Shown here one piece after another: positions 16,857 to 28,048 of a DNA stretch of 64,000 nt. This DNA is from Alphaproteobacteria bacterium (lineage in GTDB: Bacteria > Pseudomonadota > Alphaproteobacteria > Micavibrionales > Micavibrionaceae), in the NCBI GenBank assembly GCA_018000295.1, contig JAGNKE010000001.1, positions 178,881 through 242,880 on the forward strand. Direction: 5' to 3'. Both the position numbers and the translations under genes were made by a program. The notes under the pieces were generated by a model, which was given only the letters and a program-made list of their open reading frames with translations, did no database searches and was not told the origin of the DNA. How positions within the stretch are numbered: the stretch's first letter is position 1; every line of letters begins with the position of its first letter.

Positions 16857-17300
16857 TTAGGATTTCTTGCCGAGTTTTTTGATGACGTTTTCGAAAGCCT
16901 TGAGCGTTTCACGACTGACATGATGCTCCAGCCCCTCGGCGTCCATCTCGGCGACCTTCTTACTTACACCGATACTTTTGAGAAAATCAACAATAATGAG
17001 ATGCCGCGCCTTGCAAGAGTGCGCCAGCGCCTGCCCTTCCTTGGTCAGGAAAAGCGAACGGTAGGGCTGCGCGATCACCAGTCCTTCCCGCTTCAGACGG
17101 GTAACGATCTTGTTCACCGTCGCCTGTGAAACGCCGAAACGCGAAGCAAGATCGACGATGCGCGCCTCGCCGTTCACGTCGATCAGGTCGGCGATAAGCT
17201 CGACATAATCCTCGGCCGTCTCGGTCTGGTGAGCCTCCCGCACCTTCTCGAACCAGGAGGCCTGCTTTTTCGGATCGGCCAATATAAGGTTGTCGGTCAC
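16857..17300 (-). CDS. mntR: MntR, manganese-responsive DtxR-family repressor
   Basis: GTG 17300 is taken as the start: AAGGG lies about 10 bases upstream and the 147-residue length matches MntR. A longer open frame runs through the operator region and is unlikely. The N-terminal winged helix contains IVDLASRFGVSQATVNKIVTRLKREGL. The C-terminal dimerisation and metal-binding part holds KARHLIIVDFLKSIGVS and EMDAEGLEHHVS, with the His and Glu ligands of the family. It is divergent from mntH, with a 127-bp region between them carrying MntR-box-like sites, as expected for Mn2+-dependent repression of uptake. Confidence 0.88.
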   Translation of the reverse strand: MTDNLILADPKKQASWFEKVREAHQTETAEDYVELIADLIDVNGEARIVDLASRFGVSQATVNKIVTRLKREGLVIAQPYRSLFLTKEGQALAHSCKARHLIIVDFLKSIGVSKKVAEMDAEGLEHHVSRETLKAFENVIKKLGKKS

Positions 17301-17345
17301 GGCTGCAATACCCTTATCGCGTAATGTCCTTAGTTTATATTTACC

Positions 17346-17388
17346 AAAAATTAGCCTTTTGTCAAAAGTATTGCCAAGGCTATATTTC
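17346..17388. promoter_or_regulatory. Likely MntR operator: inverted pair of MntR-box-like half-sites
   Basis: In the mntR-mntH intergenic region an inverted repeat TAGCCTT (17352-17358) ... AAGGCTA (17376-17382) is seen. The right arm, TTGCCAAGGCTATATT, closely resembles the enterobacterial MntR box (TAGCAAAGGCTATGTT). The left arm read on the other strand, GACAAAAGGCTAATTTT, is a weaker match. The two arms could form one extended operator or two sites serving the two divergent promoters. Supported by sequence resemblance only. Confidence 0.6.
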
Positions 17389-17427
17389 TTATTATAAGCT
17401 GTAACGAGTAAACAGGAGTTGAATTTC

Positions 17428-18753
17428 ATGCAGGATACCCCTGCGCCAGCGCCAACCACAGCCGTCAGTCTCGCCGAAGTCTTCCGCACCGTGGAAATTC
17501 CGCAAAATTCGGGATTTTGGCGCAAAATGTTTGCCTTCGCAGGACCGGGTTATCTGGTCTCCGTCGGCTATATGGACCCCGGCAACTGGGCCACCGACAT
17601 CGCCGGAGGCTCCGCCTTCGGTTATACGCTGCTCTCGGTTATCCTGATGTCTAACCTTATGGCCATCCTTTTACAGGCGCTGACCGTCAGGTTGGGCGTC
17701 GGCGCAGGGCTTGATCTAGCTCAGGCCTGCCGGACTCAATATCCCAAGCCGGTCGGAATTTTCCTCTGGTTTCTATGTGAAATCGCCATCTGCGCCTGTG
17801 ATCTTGCCGAAATCATCGGAACAGCTATAGCCCTGAAACTCCTGTTTGGCATCGATCTCGTCTTTGGGGTTTGCCTCACAGCCCTCGACACGCTCATCAT
17901 CCTGTTCCTTCAGTCCAAAGGTTTCCGCTATCTGGAAGCCTTTATCATAGCCCTGATCTTAGTAGTCGCCGGCTGTTTCGTCGTCGATATCTGGCTGGCG
18001 CAGCCGGAATGGGGCGCGGTCATGGCGGGCTTCGTCCCCGATCCACAAATCGTGCAGAACCCGGCGATGCTTTATATTGCCATCGGAATTCTCGGCGCAA
18101 CCGTGATGCCGCACAACCTCTACCTCCACTCGGCCATCGTCAAAACCCGCTGCTACGGCGAGGACTCCGCCTCCAAACGCGAGGCCATAAAATTCCTGAC
18201 TATCGACTCCACCTTTGCCCTGATGTTCGCGCTGTTCATCAACGCGGCCATCCTCATTCTCGCCGCGGCGACGTTCCACCAGCAGGGCATGACCGAAGTG
18301 GCAGAGATTCAAGACGCGCACGAACTCCTGACCCCCATGCTCGGCACTGCGATGGCCAGCACCCTCTTCGCCCTCGCTCTTTTGGCTTCGGGCCAGAACT
18401 CAACCGTAACGGCCACACTGGCCGGCCAGATCGTCATGGAGGGCTTTCTGGAAATCCGTTTACCCCCGTGGCTTCGGCGCCTGATGACCCGGCTGATCGC
18501 CATGATTCCGGCCCTGACCGTCGCCATCTGGGTCGGCGAATCGGGGACGGCCAAACTGCTGATCCTCTCCCAGGTGATCCTAAGCCTGCAGCTTCCCTTT
18601 GCGGTAATCCCACTGGTTCAATTCACGTCAAGCAAAAAACTGATGGGCGAATTTGCCATCGGCCCTCTCTTCGCCGCCACGGCCTGGGCCGTGTCCTTGC
18701 TCATCGTATGCTTGAATCTGAAGCTGCTGTACGACTTCTTCTTGAGCTTCTAG
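17428..18753 (+). CDS. mntH: MntH, Nramp-family Mn2+/divalent metal transporter
   Basis: The 441-residue Nramp protein has TM1 motif D50PGNW with [14 protein letters not shown] and TM6 motif M227PHN with [11 protein letters not shown], the metal-binding residues of the family. About 11 TM helices follow the LeuT fold. AGGAG lies 9 bases upstream of this ATG; an in-frame TTG at 17419 directly follows that element and is less likely. Imports Mn2+ (and possibly Fe2+) with protons across the inner membrane. The divergent mntR and the intervening operator indicate Mn-dependent repression. Confidence 0.94.
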   Translation: MQDTPAPAPTTAVSLAEVFRTVEIPQNSGFWRKMFAFAGPGYLVSVGYMDPGNWATDIAGGSAFGYTLLSVILMSNLMAILLQALTVRLGVGAGLDLAQACRTQYPKPVGIFLWFLCEIAICACDLAEIIGTAIALKLLFGIDLVFGVCLTALDTLIILFLQSKGFRYLEAFIIALILVVAGCFVVDIWLAQPEWGAVMAGFVPDPQIVQNPAMLYIAIGILGATVMPHNLYLHSAIVKTRCYGEDSASKREAIKFLTIDSTFALMFALFINAAILILAAATFHQQGMTEVAEIQDAHELLTPMLGTAMASTLFALALLASGQNSTVTATLAGQIVMEGFLEIRLPPWLRRLMTRLIAMIPALTVAIWVGESGTAKLLILSQVILSLQLPFAVIPLVQFTSSKKLMGEFAIGPLFAATAWAVSLLIVCLNLKLLYDFFLSF

Positions 18754-18850
18754 GTCAGGGCAAACCAAGGAATAATTTCCTTTCGTGATGCGCTGCAAAA
18801 GGATTTCTTCCCCTTTGACCGGATTTTTAGTATAAATGACCCTCTATTTC

Positions 18851-18879
18851 TTGACAGAGTAAGGCGCTTGTGATTATGT
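18851..18879 (+). promoter_or_regulatory. Sigma-70-type promoter for rplU-rpmA
   Basis: TTGACA (18851-18856) and TTATGT (18874-18879) are separated by 17 bases, about 85 bases before the rplU start. The perfect -35 and optimal spacing suit a strong housekeeping promoter. The leader between it and rplU could hold L21-related control, but no structure was resolved. Confidence 0.7.
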
Positions 18880-18966
18880 CCTTCGCCTGTGCGGGAAAAC
18901 TTATGCACCGCAACAAGAGCGCGTAAAAGAGACGCTGAAATTAAACGCAACGAACGGAAAACAGAC

Positions 18967-19284
18967 ATGTTTGCAGTAATCAGAACGGGCGGAAAACAAT
19001 ACAAGGTCCAAAAAGACGACAAGATTTTCGTGGAGAAAATTGAAGGCGAAGACGGCTCGGTTATCAACCTGGATCAGGTTCTCATGATCGCCGATGACAG
19101 TAAATCGACCGTAGGCGCACCGATTGTTGAAGGCGCACTCGTGGAAGCGAAGATTATCCGTCAGGACCGTGGCCCGAAAATCACCATTTTCAAGAAAAAG
19201 CGCCGCAAGAATTACCGCCGCAAGAAGGGCCACCGTCAGGATCTGACCTACATCCAGATCACCAATATCAAGGCCGCTGCGTAA
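18967..19284 (+). CDS. rplU: 50S ribosomal protein L21
   Basis: The start is ATG 18967 ([14 protein letters not shown]), the conserved L21 N-terminus; the frame extends further upstream but without family similarity. The 105 residues have the basic C-terminal stretch [17 protein letters not shown] that binds 23S rRNA and the typical YIQITNI ending. First gene of rplU-rpmA. A -35/-10 pair lies about 90 bases upstream. Confidence 0.98.
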   Translation: MFAVIRTGGKQYKVQKDDKIFVEKIEGEDGSVINLDQVLMIADDSKSTVGAPIVEGALVEAKIIRQDRGPKITIFKKKRRKNYRRKKGHRQDLTYIQITNIKAAA

Positions 19285-19317
19285 TAATAATAACAAAAAT
19301 CATAAGGAGAGAAGACC

Positions 19318-19599
19318 ATGGCACATAAGAAAGCAGGCGGCAGTACCAGCAACGGACGCGATTCAGCGGGCCGGCGCTTGGGCGTAAAAAAATTCGGCGG
19401 CGAATTCGTTCTGGCCGGAAACATCATCATCCGTCAGCGCGGCACGAAATATCGCCCCGGCAAGAATGTCGGCATGGGCAAGGATCACACGATTTTCGCC
19501 CTTCTGGAGGGACAGGTTCTGTTCTCCAAGGGTCCGGGCGGCAAGCCCATAGTGAATGTTCTCCCGGCCAACGACGCGCAGGCGCAGGCGGCGGAATAA
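19318..19599 (+). CDS. rpmA: 50S ribosomal protein L27
   Basis: The 93-residue protein starts [16 protein letters not shown], the flexible N-terminal arm that reaches the peptidyl-transferase centre, followed by [16 protein letters not shown] and [20 protein letters not shown] lies about 8 bases upstream of the ATG. There is no N-terminal processing extension. It is 33 bp after rplU and followed by a terminator. Confidence 0.98.
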   Translation: MAHKKAGGSTSNGRDSAGRRLGVKKFGGEFVLAGNIIIRQRGTKYRPGKNVGMGKDHTIFALLEGQVLFSKGPGGKPIVNVLPANDAQAQAAE

Positions 19600-19628
19600 C
19601 CCTTTTTGAAAGAAGCCAAAAAAGATAA

Positions 19629-20711
<1,083 letters not shown>

Positions 20712-20714
20712 CCG

Positions 20715-21890
20715 ATGACCACGGTACAAAAAAAGCATAACACCCTCTCCGCGCATAAGGTACTCAGAGACTCCCGATTCCTCGTCATAAAGATCGGCTC
20801 CGTTCTTATTCGCGGCAAACAGATGGATGAGGTCAACACAGCATGGATGGAATCTCTGGCGCAGGACATCGCCGATCTCATGAAAAGGGGAATCAAGGTT
20901 GTAGTAGTGTCCTCCGGCGGCATCGCCCTCGGACGCAAGGCGCTTGGGATTCCTGCAGATATCGCCCCCGGCGCGATCAGGCTGGAGCAAAAACAGGCCG
21001 CCTCGGCCGTCGGCCAGTACCATATGTTCAACGGCTACTTCAAAGCCTTTTCAAAGGTCGGAATAACAGCCGCGCAAGTCCTCCTGACCATGAGCGAAAC
21101 CGAAAACCGCCGCCTGAACCTCAACGCCCGCGAAACTCTGTATACTTTGCTGGACAAGGGTATCGTCCCCGTCATCAACGAAAACGACACGGTCTCGACC
21201 GGGGAAATCCGCTTCGGCGATAATGACCGCCTCAGCGTCCGCGTCGCGCAGATGATTCAAGCCGATACCGTGCTTCTGCTCTCCACAACGCATGGCCTCT
21301 ATACCTCCAACCCCGACCTCGACCCGTCCGCGCAGCACATCCCAGTCATCGAACAACTGGAGGAAAAACATCTCCAGATGGCAGGTTCCGCAATAGCAGG
21401 CCTCAGCACCGGCGGCATGAAAAGCAAGATCGAGGCCGCGCAATCGGCAACTCGCTCCGGGATCAGCATGGTTATCGCCAACGGCCGCGATAATCATATT
21501 CTCAAAACTCTGATAGACGACCCCTCCCGCCCCTCCAGCCTCTTCGTCGCGCAAAAAAGCGACGCGGGCGCAAAAATGATCTGGCTGCAAAGCCATATGC
21601 GCCCCAAGGGCATCGTCACTATCGACGACGGTGCGCTAAAAGCCCTCAAGGGCGGTAAAAGCCTCCTGCCCGTCGGCGTAAAAAAGATCGAGGGCCATTT
21701 CCAGCGCGGAGACGCGATAGAAATTCGCACCCTTGAAGGCAAAAAAGTCGGCATGGGTATCAGCGCCTATGATATCGCCGACGCAACCCTGATTATCGGC
21801 AGGAACACGACCGATATCGAAAAAATTCTCGGCTACACAGGCCGCGACGAGCTGGTTCACCGCAACGACATGGTTCTCGAACTGAAATAA
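20715..21890 (+). CDS. proB: Glutamate 5-kinase with PUA domain
   Basis: The 391-residue protein has an N-terminal amino-acid-kinase domain (FLVIKIGSVLIRG; VVVVSSGGIALGRKALG; NENDTVSTGEIRFGDND) and a C-terminal PUA domain (about 290-370, IVTIDDGALKALKGGKSLLPVGV). First step of proline synthesis: ATP + L-glutamate to glutamyl 5-phosphate, normally feedback-inhibited by proline. It begins 3 bp after obgE. Its pathway partner proA is not next door but about 17 kb away at 38803, unlike the usual proB-proA pairing. Confidence 0.97.
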   Translation: MTTVQKKHNTLSAHKVLRDSRFLVIKIGSVLIRGKQMDEVNTAWMESLAQDIADLMKRGIKVVVVSSGGIALGRKALGIPADIAPGAIRLEQKQAASAVGQYHMFNGYFKAFSKVGITAAQVLLTMSETENRRLNLNARETLYTLLDKGIVPVINENDTVSTGEIRFGDNDRLSVRVAQMIQADTVLLLSTTHGLYTSNPDLDPSAQHIPVIEQLEEKHLQMAGSAIAGLSTGGMKSKIEAAQSATRSGISMVIANGRDNHILKTLIDDPSRPSSLFVAQKSDAGAKMIWLQSHMRPKGIVTIDDGALKALKGGKSLLPVGVKKIEGHFQRGDAIEIRTLEGKKVGMGISAYDIADATLIIGRNTTDIEKILGYTGRDELVHRNDMVLELK

Positions 21891-21922
21891 ACCCTGTATA
21901 GTGGCGGGGTTTTGTAAAATAA

Positions 21923-24553
21923 ATGGCTTGGCAAGAAATGCGGACCGACACCCCCAAAACCATCCACCTCAAGGACTACACTCCTTACCCGTGTAAGGTT
22001 TTAAGCCTCGACCTGTCCTTCGACATCCGCGACTCCCAGACTCGCGTCACCGCAAAAACCCGCTACAAAAAAACTGAAGGAAAAATAAAGGAAATCTTCC
22101 TCAACGGCGAAGACCTCAACCTTGAAAAACTCCTCGTGGACGGCGAGGAGTATAAAAACTGGAAGCAGGAGGAAAACGGCCTGCGCCTAACGTGGCCCGA
22201 GGGAAAGGACGAATTCAACCTCGAAACCCACACGGTCATTTACCCCGACCTAAACACAAGACTCGAAGGCCTCTATAAATCCGGTGACACCTACTGTACT
22301 CAATGCGAGGCCGAAGGCTTCCGCCGAATAACCTTTTTTCCCGACCGCCCGGATATCCTCACAATCTTCACTGTACGCATAGAGGCCGACCAAAAATCAT
22401 GCCCCGTCCTGCTCTCGAACGGCAACAAAACATCTGAAGGAAAATTGGAGAACGGCCGCCATTTCACAATCTGGCACGACCCTTTCCCCAAACCGTGCTA
22501 CCTGTTTGCTTTGGTAGCGGGCGATCTCACTCATATCCACGACATATTCACGACGAAATCCGGCCGGAAAGTCGATCTTTACATCTACGTCCGCCCCGGC
22601 GACGAAGCCCAGTGCGACCATGCGATGGAATCTCTGAAAAAATCCATGAAATGGGACGAAGACGCCTACGGCCTCGAATACGACCTCGACCTCTTCAATA
22701 TCGTGGCGGTCAGCGATTTCAACATGGGCGCGATGGAAAACAAATCCCTCAATATTTTCAACACCGCCCTCGTCCTCGCCCACCCGGACACAGCAACCGA
22801 CACCGACTTCATGCGCGTGGAAAGCGTCATCGCCCATGAATACTTCCACAACTGGAGTGGCAACCGCGTCACCTGCCGCGACTGGTTCCAGCTTTCCCTG
22901 AAGGAAGGTCTCACCGTCTTCCGCGATCAGGAATTCTCCAGCGACCTGCACTCCCGCGATGTGCAGCGCATTGATGATGTCACCCACCTGCGGCGATTCC
23001 AATTCCCGGAGGATGCTGGCCCCCTCGCCCACCCCGTGCGACCGGACAACTACATCGAGATCAACAATTTCTATACGATGACGGTCTACGAAAAGGGCGC
23101 AGAGGTAATCCGCATGATGCGGACCATCATCGGCCCCGAAAACTACCGTAAGGGTACCGACCTTTATTTCAGCCGCTTCGACGGGCAGGCCGTGACCTGC
23201 GACGACTTCGCCGCCTGCATGGAGGAAGCCAGCGGCATGGACCTGACCCAGTTCAAGCTCTGGTATTCTCAGGCCGGAACACCTTCGATAACCTTCAAAG
23301 GCCTCTATGACTCGGTCACTAAAAACTACACCATCACCTTGACCCAGCACACCCCCGACACGCCAGGCCAAAAGGAAAAGCAACCGATGCACATTCCGGT
23401 CGCTCTCGGACTTATCGGACCGGACGGGCAAGAGATCACCCTCGGTGAAGGAAAAAAGACAATAATCCTGCATCTGAAGAAAAAATCAGACAGCTTCACG
23501 ATGGAAAACATTCCCCAGCATCCCGTCCCCTCAATCATGCGCGGCTTTTCCGCCCCGGTAAACCTCAAGGACGATCTCACGAGCGAAGACCACGCTTTCG
23601 TCATGATTCATGATACCGACGGGTTCAACCGCTGGGAGGCGGTTCAGGATTTCACCCTCCATGTGCTGGATAAAATGATGGACGAAGGCGCGGAAGTGCC
23701 CGTCAATTACATCAACAGCTTCGGCCTTCTTCTCAAAAAGGCGCAGGAAGAAGACTCCGACAAGGCGCTTTTCGCCCGCATGATCCACATCCCTGAGGTT
23801 CCACAGATCGGCCTGCTGAGAAAAGAGATCGACACAGACGCCATCGACCACGCCCGTGAAGACCTCATCAACGCGCTTCTCAGCCATCACGCCGCAACGC
23901 TCAGGGAGCTATACGAAAGCAATAAGGATCAAGGCCCGGTCTCCACTTCCTCCGAAGCTATGGGCCGCAGAGCTCTAAAAAACACTACGCTTCATCTCAT
24001 CACCAACAAGCAGATGAAGGAAGACGTCGATCTCTGCAAAAAAGCGTACGATGAGTCTGTGTGCATGACCGATCGCATATCCGCCCTGCACCGCTTGGCT
24101 GCGTTCAGGACATCGATTTGCTGTGAAGCCATAGAGGATTTCTACAACCGCTTTAAATCCTACCCCCTCGTCATCGACAAATGGTTCGCGGTGCAGGCGA
24201 TGGCCGTGCGTTCAGATACTCTGGATGTCCTACAAAAACTCAAGCTGCATCCTGATTTCAATATCCGCAATCCGAACCGCGTCCGCTCTCTGTATGCAGC
24301 TTTCGCTATGAACAACCCCGTCTGCTTCCATGCCAAGGACGGCAGCGGTTATGAATTCCTGCGCGAAGCCGTATCAGATTTAAACCGCATCAACCCGCAG
24401 ATCGCGGCACGGCTGCTGACCCCCCTCAAGGAATGGAAACGCTACACGCCCGAGCGTCAGGCCTTGATGAAAAAAGCTCTGACCTCTATCCTCGAAATAG
24501 AGAATCTCTCGCCGGATGTCTACGAGATCGCCAGCAAGAGCCTACAAAACTGA
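21923..24553 (+). CDS. pepN: Aminopeptidase N, M1 metallopeptidase
   Basis: The 876-residue protein is full length for bacterial PepN. It has the G269AMEN exopeptidase motif and the zinc site H305EYFH309, with the third ligand Glu in the following LKEGLTVFRDQEF segment. A beta-rich N-terminal domain, thermolysin-like catalytic domain and long helical C-terminal domain follow the family order. No signal peptide: a cytosolic enzyme that trims N-terminal residues from peptides. An alternative start at the ATG five codons later cannot be excluded. It sits between proB and rnhB. Confidence 0.96.
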   Translation: MAWQEMRTDTPKTIHLKDYTPYPCKVLSLDLSFDIRDSQTRVTAKTRYKKTEGKIKEIFLNGEDLNLEKLLVDGEEYKNWKQEENGLRLTWPEGKDEFNLETHTVIYPDLNTRLEGLYKSGDTYCTQCEAEGFRRITFFPDRPDILTIFTVRIEADQKSCPVLLSNGNKTSEGKLENGRHFTIWHDPFPKPCYLFALVAGDLTHIHDIFTTKSGRKVDLYIYVRPGDEAQCDHAMESLKKSMKWDEDAYGLEYDLDLFNIVAVSDFNMGAMENKSLNIFNTALVLAHPDTATDTDFMRVESVIAHEYFHNWSGNRVTCRDWFQLSLKEGLTVFRDQEFSSDLHSRDVQRIDDVTHLRRFQFPEDAGPLAHPVRPDNYIEINNFYTMTVYEKGAEVIRMMRTIIGPENYRKGTDLYFSRFDGQAVTCDDFAACMEEASGMDLTQFKLWYSQAGTPSITFKGLYDSVTKNYTITLTQHTPDTPGQKEKQPMHIPVALGLIGPDGQEITLGEGKKTIILHLKKKSDSFTMENIPQHPVPSIMRGFSAPVNLKDDLTSEDHAFVMIHDTDGFNRWEAVQDFTLHVLDKMMDEGAEVPVNYINSFGLLLKKAQEEDSDKALFARMIHIPEVPQIGLLRKEIDTDAIDHAREDLINALLSHHAATLRELYESNKDQGPVSTSSEAMGRRALKNTTLHLITNKQMKEDVDLCKKAYDESVCMTDRISALHRLAAFRTSICCEAIEDFYNRFKSYPLVIDKWFAVQAMAVRSDTLDVLQKLKLHPDFNIRNPNRVRSLYAAFAMNNPVCFHAKDGSGYEFLREAVSDLNRINPQIAARLLTPLKEWKRYTPERQALMKKALTSILEIENLSPDVYEIASKSLQN

Positions 24554-24574
24554 TCAACCTTCCATCAGGACTCC

Positions 24575-25192
24575 ATGCCTGATTTCGAATATGAAGACAG
24601 ACACGCTGGTCTTGTCTGCGGCCTCGATGAAGTGGGCCGCGGACCGCTGGCCGGCCCCGTCGTCGCCGCTTGCGTGGTTATCCCGCGCGATCAGCGCCAC
24701 CACGATTTTATAAAGGGCATCAACAACAGCAAAAAGCTGGGCAAGCAAAAACGCGCCGCCCTGAGCAAACTGATCCTCTCGATTTTCCCCTCAGTAATCA
24801 TCGAAGTGGGCGTTGAAGAAATCGACAAAATCAACATTCTGCAAGCCAGCTTGCTTGCCATGCGCCGAAGCTGCGAACGTATCAATCATCTCGCGCCGCT
24901 CACTCACGCGCTCGTGGACGGAAATAAATCCCCTCTACTCCCCTGCCACTCCACCACAATTATCAAGGGAGATGATAAATCACTCTCTATTGCAGCCGCC
25001 TCCATCATCGCCAAAGTTTACCGCGACACGCTGATGGAAAAATTGGCAAAGGAATTTCCCGGTTACGGCTGGGAAAATAACATGGGCTACCCGACGTCCG
25101 GCCACATTACCGCTCTGGATCTTTACGGTATAACCCCCCACCACCGAAAGTCGTTCGGCCCCGTAAAAGTACGCCTCCAGAAATCCGCTTGA
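24575..25192 (+). CDS. rnhB: Ribonuclease HII
   Basis: The 205-residue protein has the RNase HII signature CGLDEVGRGPLAGPVV, with the D-E catalytic pair and GRG recognition motif. SIIAKVYRD and the YGWENNMGYPTSGHITAL region carry the remaining features. It removes RNA from RNA:DNA hybrids and single ribonucleotides from DNA. AGGA lies six bases before the ATG. It is followed by the GANTC-rich intergenic region and ccrM; rnhB-ccrM adjacency is common in alphaproteobacteria. Confidence 0.96.
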   Translation: MPDFEYEDRHAGLVCGLDEVGRGPLAGPVVAACVVIPRDQRHHDFIKGINNSKKLGKQKRAALSKLILSIFPSVIIEVGVEEIDKINILQASLLAMRRSCERINHLAPLTHALVDGNKSPLLPCHSTTIIKGDDKSLSIAAASIIAKVYRDTLMEKLAKEFPGYGWENNMGYPTSGHITALDLYGITPHHRKSFGPVKVRLQKSA

Positions 25193-25205
25193 TCTTCTGT
25201 CTCAC

Positions 25206-26432
<1,227 letters not shown>

Positions 26433-26433
26433 A

Positions 26434-26826
26434 GTGACCGCATCGAACTACGACAAAATAATCATAGAAGAGCTTACGCTATCTATGTCGATAGGAATAT
26501 ACGAAGCCGAAAAAATAAATACACAGAACGTGTGCATAAATCTGACACTTGATCTAACAAGCTCACCTGTTGAGGGCAAGAAAACAATAAATGATGTCTT
26601 GTGTTATAAAGAACTGACCGACAGCATCAGAAAGTTGGCAAAATCGCGTCACTTCGATCTAGTAGAAGAATTAGCTGAGGAAATCTGCAGTCTGTGCTTA
26701 AGAAACAGCCGAGTTGTTGCTACTACGGTACGCGTTTTCAAAACAGAAATCATGAAAGATGTAAAAAATATCGGAGTAGAAATCTACAGAACGCAGTTGC
26801 AGAAACGCCTGATTTCTAGAGTCTAA
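26434..26826 (+). CDS. folB: Dihydroneopterin aldolase (FolB family)
   Basis: GTG 26434, two bases after the ccrM stop, is the likely start, with GAGG about 9 bases upstream. The 130-residue protein begins DKIIIEELTLSMSIGIYEAEK, the FolB N-terminal strand and turn, then VCINLTLDL and VLCYKELTDSIRKL, and ends with VRVFKTEIMKDVKNIGVEI. FolB converts dihydroneopterin to 6-hydroxymethyl-dihydropterin in folate synthesis; a FolX-type epimerase cannot be excluded. The coding region is clearly AT-richer than ccrM. Confidence 0.85.
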   Translation: MTASNYDKIIIEELTLSMSIGIYEAEKINTQNVCINLTLDLTSSPVEGKKTINDVLCYKELTDSIRKLAKSRHFDLVEELAEEICSLCLRNSRVVATTVRVFKTEIMKDVKNIGVEIYRTQLQKRLISRV

Positions 26827-26956
26827 ACTTAATAAATCACCCATAACCAGTTGTAAAAGAGAAAACTGAGAACGATAAAAATTTTGTCAGTAGTCCGTGC
26901 TTTGTCCCCAGCCGATCAACAACCTCTTTCGATACGCCGCTTATTGAGTACAGCCC

Positions 26957-27994
26957 CTAGTGCAGCATACCTTTATCTTTAATCCTTTCTCTTAGAGTCT
27001 TATATTCAACAAGAAGTTTCTCACTAACGGCTTTCGGATCAGAAGTGTCAAGAAAAGACTTAGAGTAAAAAAGCGTCTTTCCACCCGGATCAGCAAAAAT
27101 ATCAAAGCCCTCCATCACCGCAAGTGTCTGTAGAGCAGTGTAACCACCTAGGGATGAATTTTCGAGTTTCCTAAACGCAAAAATTTTAGCATAAAAAACG
27201 AGGTAAGCTTTACGAAGCTTGTACAGATTCTGCTTAACTCTCCTCTTCTCTGGGAATTTTTGAAAAATTTTATTTTTATCAGAAATATACTGTAAAGCTA
27301 CATCAACAGGCACAGGTATATAGGTTAAAGTAAAAGGACGACTGACTTCAAGAATAACACTAAAAGGGAATCCCTCCATCTGTTTGTTTGTAGAGCCACA
27401 CCTAACAGCCTTAAAACTATCAGTCGTGAACATCTCAAATCTTCTGATAGCTTGGATCTGGCTCGCAGGATCAATTTTAAATGCGCGTCGCTCCATATCA
27501 TAATCAAGCAGATTTAACTCTTGCTTAAACTCAAAACGGGTAGGAAATTGCGACCTGCTGGAAATAATAAATTTACGCGTCGCGTCTTTAATCTCCTTCA
27601 TATCAAATTCAGAACTGATAAACCGCTTAAGAAGGGCGCATTCATTAATACGAAGATAGTTTTCAATATGTGCTTCATTTTCCACATCGACAAAATTAAT
27701 GGCAAAATAAAGGTGAGAGAGAGCCTTCATCGTCGGCTTCTCGTAAAAATACTTTCTGTTTGACTGGGGCGTACCTTCCACAAACTCTGCAACTGGCATA
27801 TCAGGCGGTAGATCTTCAAGCTGAACAATATCCGAGTCTTCCTCTGACTTTTGCTCAGAAAAATCCGCAACAACAGGACCAGAAGCAGGCTTCAAAGGCT
27901 CCGAGGTTTGAGCATCTGCCGAATAAACAAAGCCGCATAAAGCCGGAAAAAACAAACCCAAGCACAAAGCCGAACAAAGATATCTATAAAACAT
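26957..27994 (-). CDS. Exported protein of unknown function
   Basis: The 345-residue protein has an N-terminal signal peptide (ends near SADAQ, about residue 29), followed by an acidic, Pro-containing linker (about 30-70) and a helical domain. That domain contains an INECALLKRF motif and a KFIISSRSQFPTRFEF segment. These two segments recall DUF4852-type proteins, but I cannot verify that. It is AT-richer than most of the window and reads alone on the minus strand downstream of mutY. Two cysteines (in INECALL and VRCGSTN) could pair. Function unknown. Confidence 0.7.
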   Translation of the reverse strand: MFYRYLCSALCLGLFFPALCGFVYSADAQTSEPLKPASGPVVADFSEQKSEEDSDIVQLEDLPPDMPVAEFVEGTPQSNRKYFYEKPTMKALSHLYFAINFVDVENEAHIENYLRINECALLKRFISSEFDMKEIKDATRKFIISSRSQFPTRFEFKQELNLLDYDMERRAFKIDPASQIQAIRRFEMFTTDSFKAVRCGSTNKQMEGFPFSVILEVSRPFTLTYIPVPVDVALQYISDKNKIFQKFPEKRRVKQNLYKLRKAYLVFYAKIFAFRKLENSSLGGYTALQTLAVMEGFDIFADPGGKTLFYSKSFLDTSDPKAVSEKLLVEYKTLRERIKDKGMLH

Positions 27995-28048
27995 ATGTCA
28001 CCGCATTACTAACAGGTAGAAACATTATACGTTATTGTCCGGTAAGCT

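Noticed and set aside
17871..18788. 305-codon plus-strand frame inside mntH
   Set aside because: Shifted-frame shadow rich in His, Pro and Arg; the mntH frame holds all Nramp motifs.
22397..23473. 358-codon minus-strand frame inside pepN
   Set aside because: Overlaps the HEYFH and GAMEN regions of the clear aminopeptidase.
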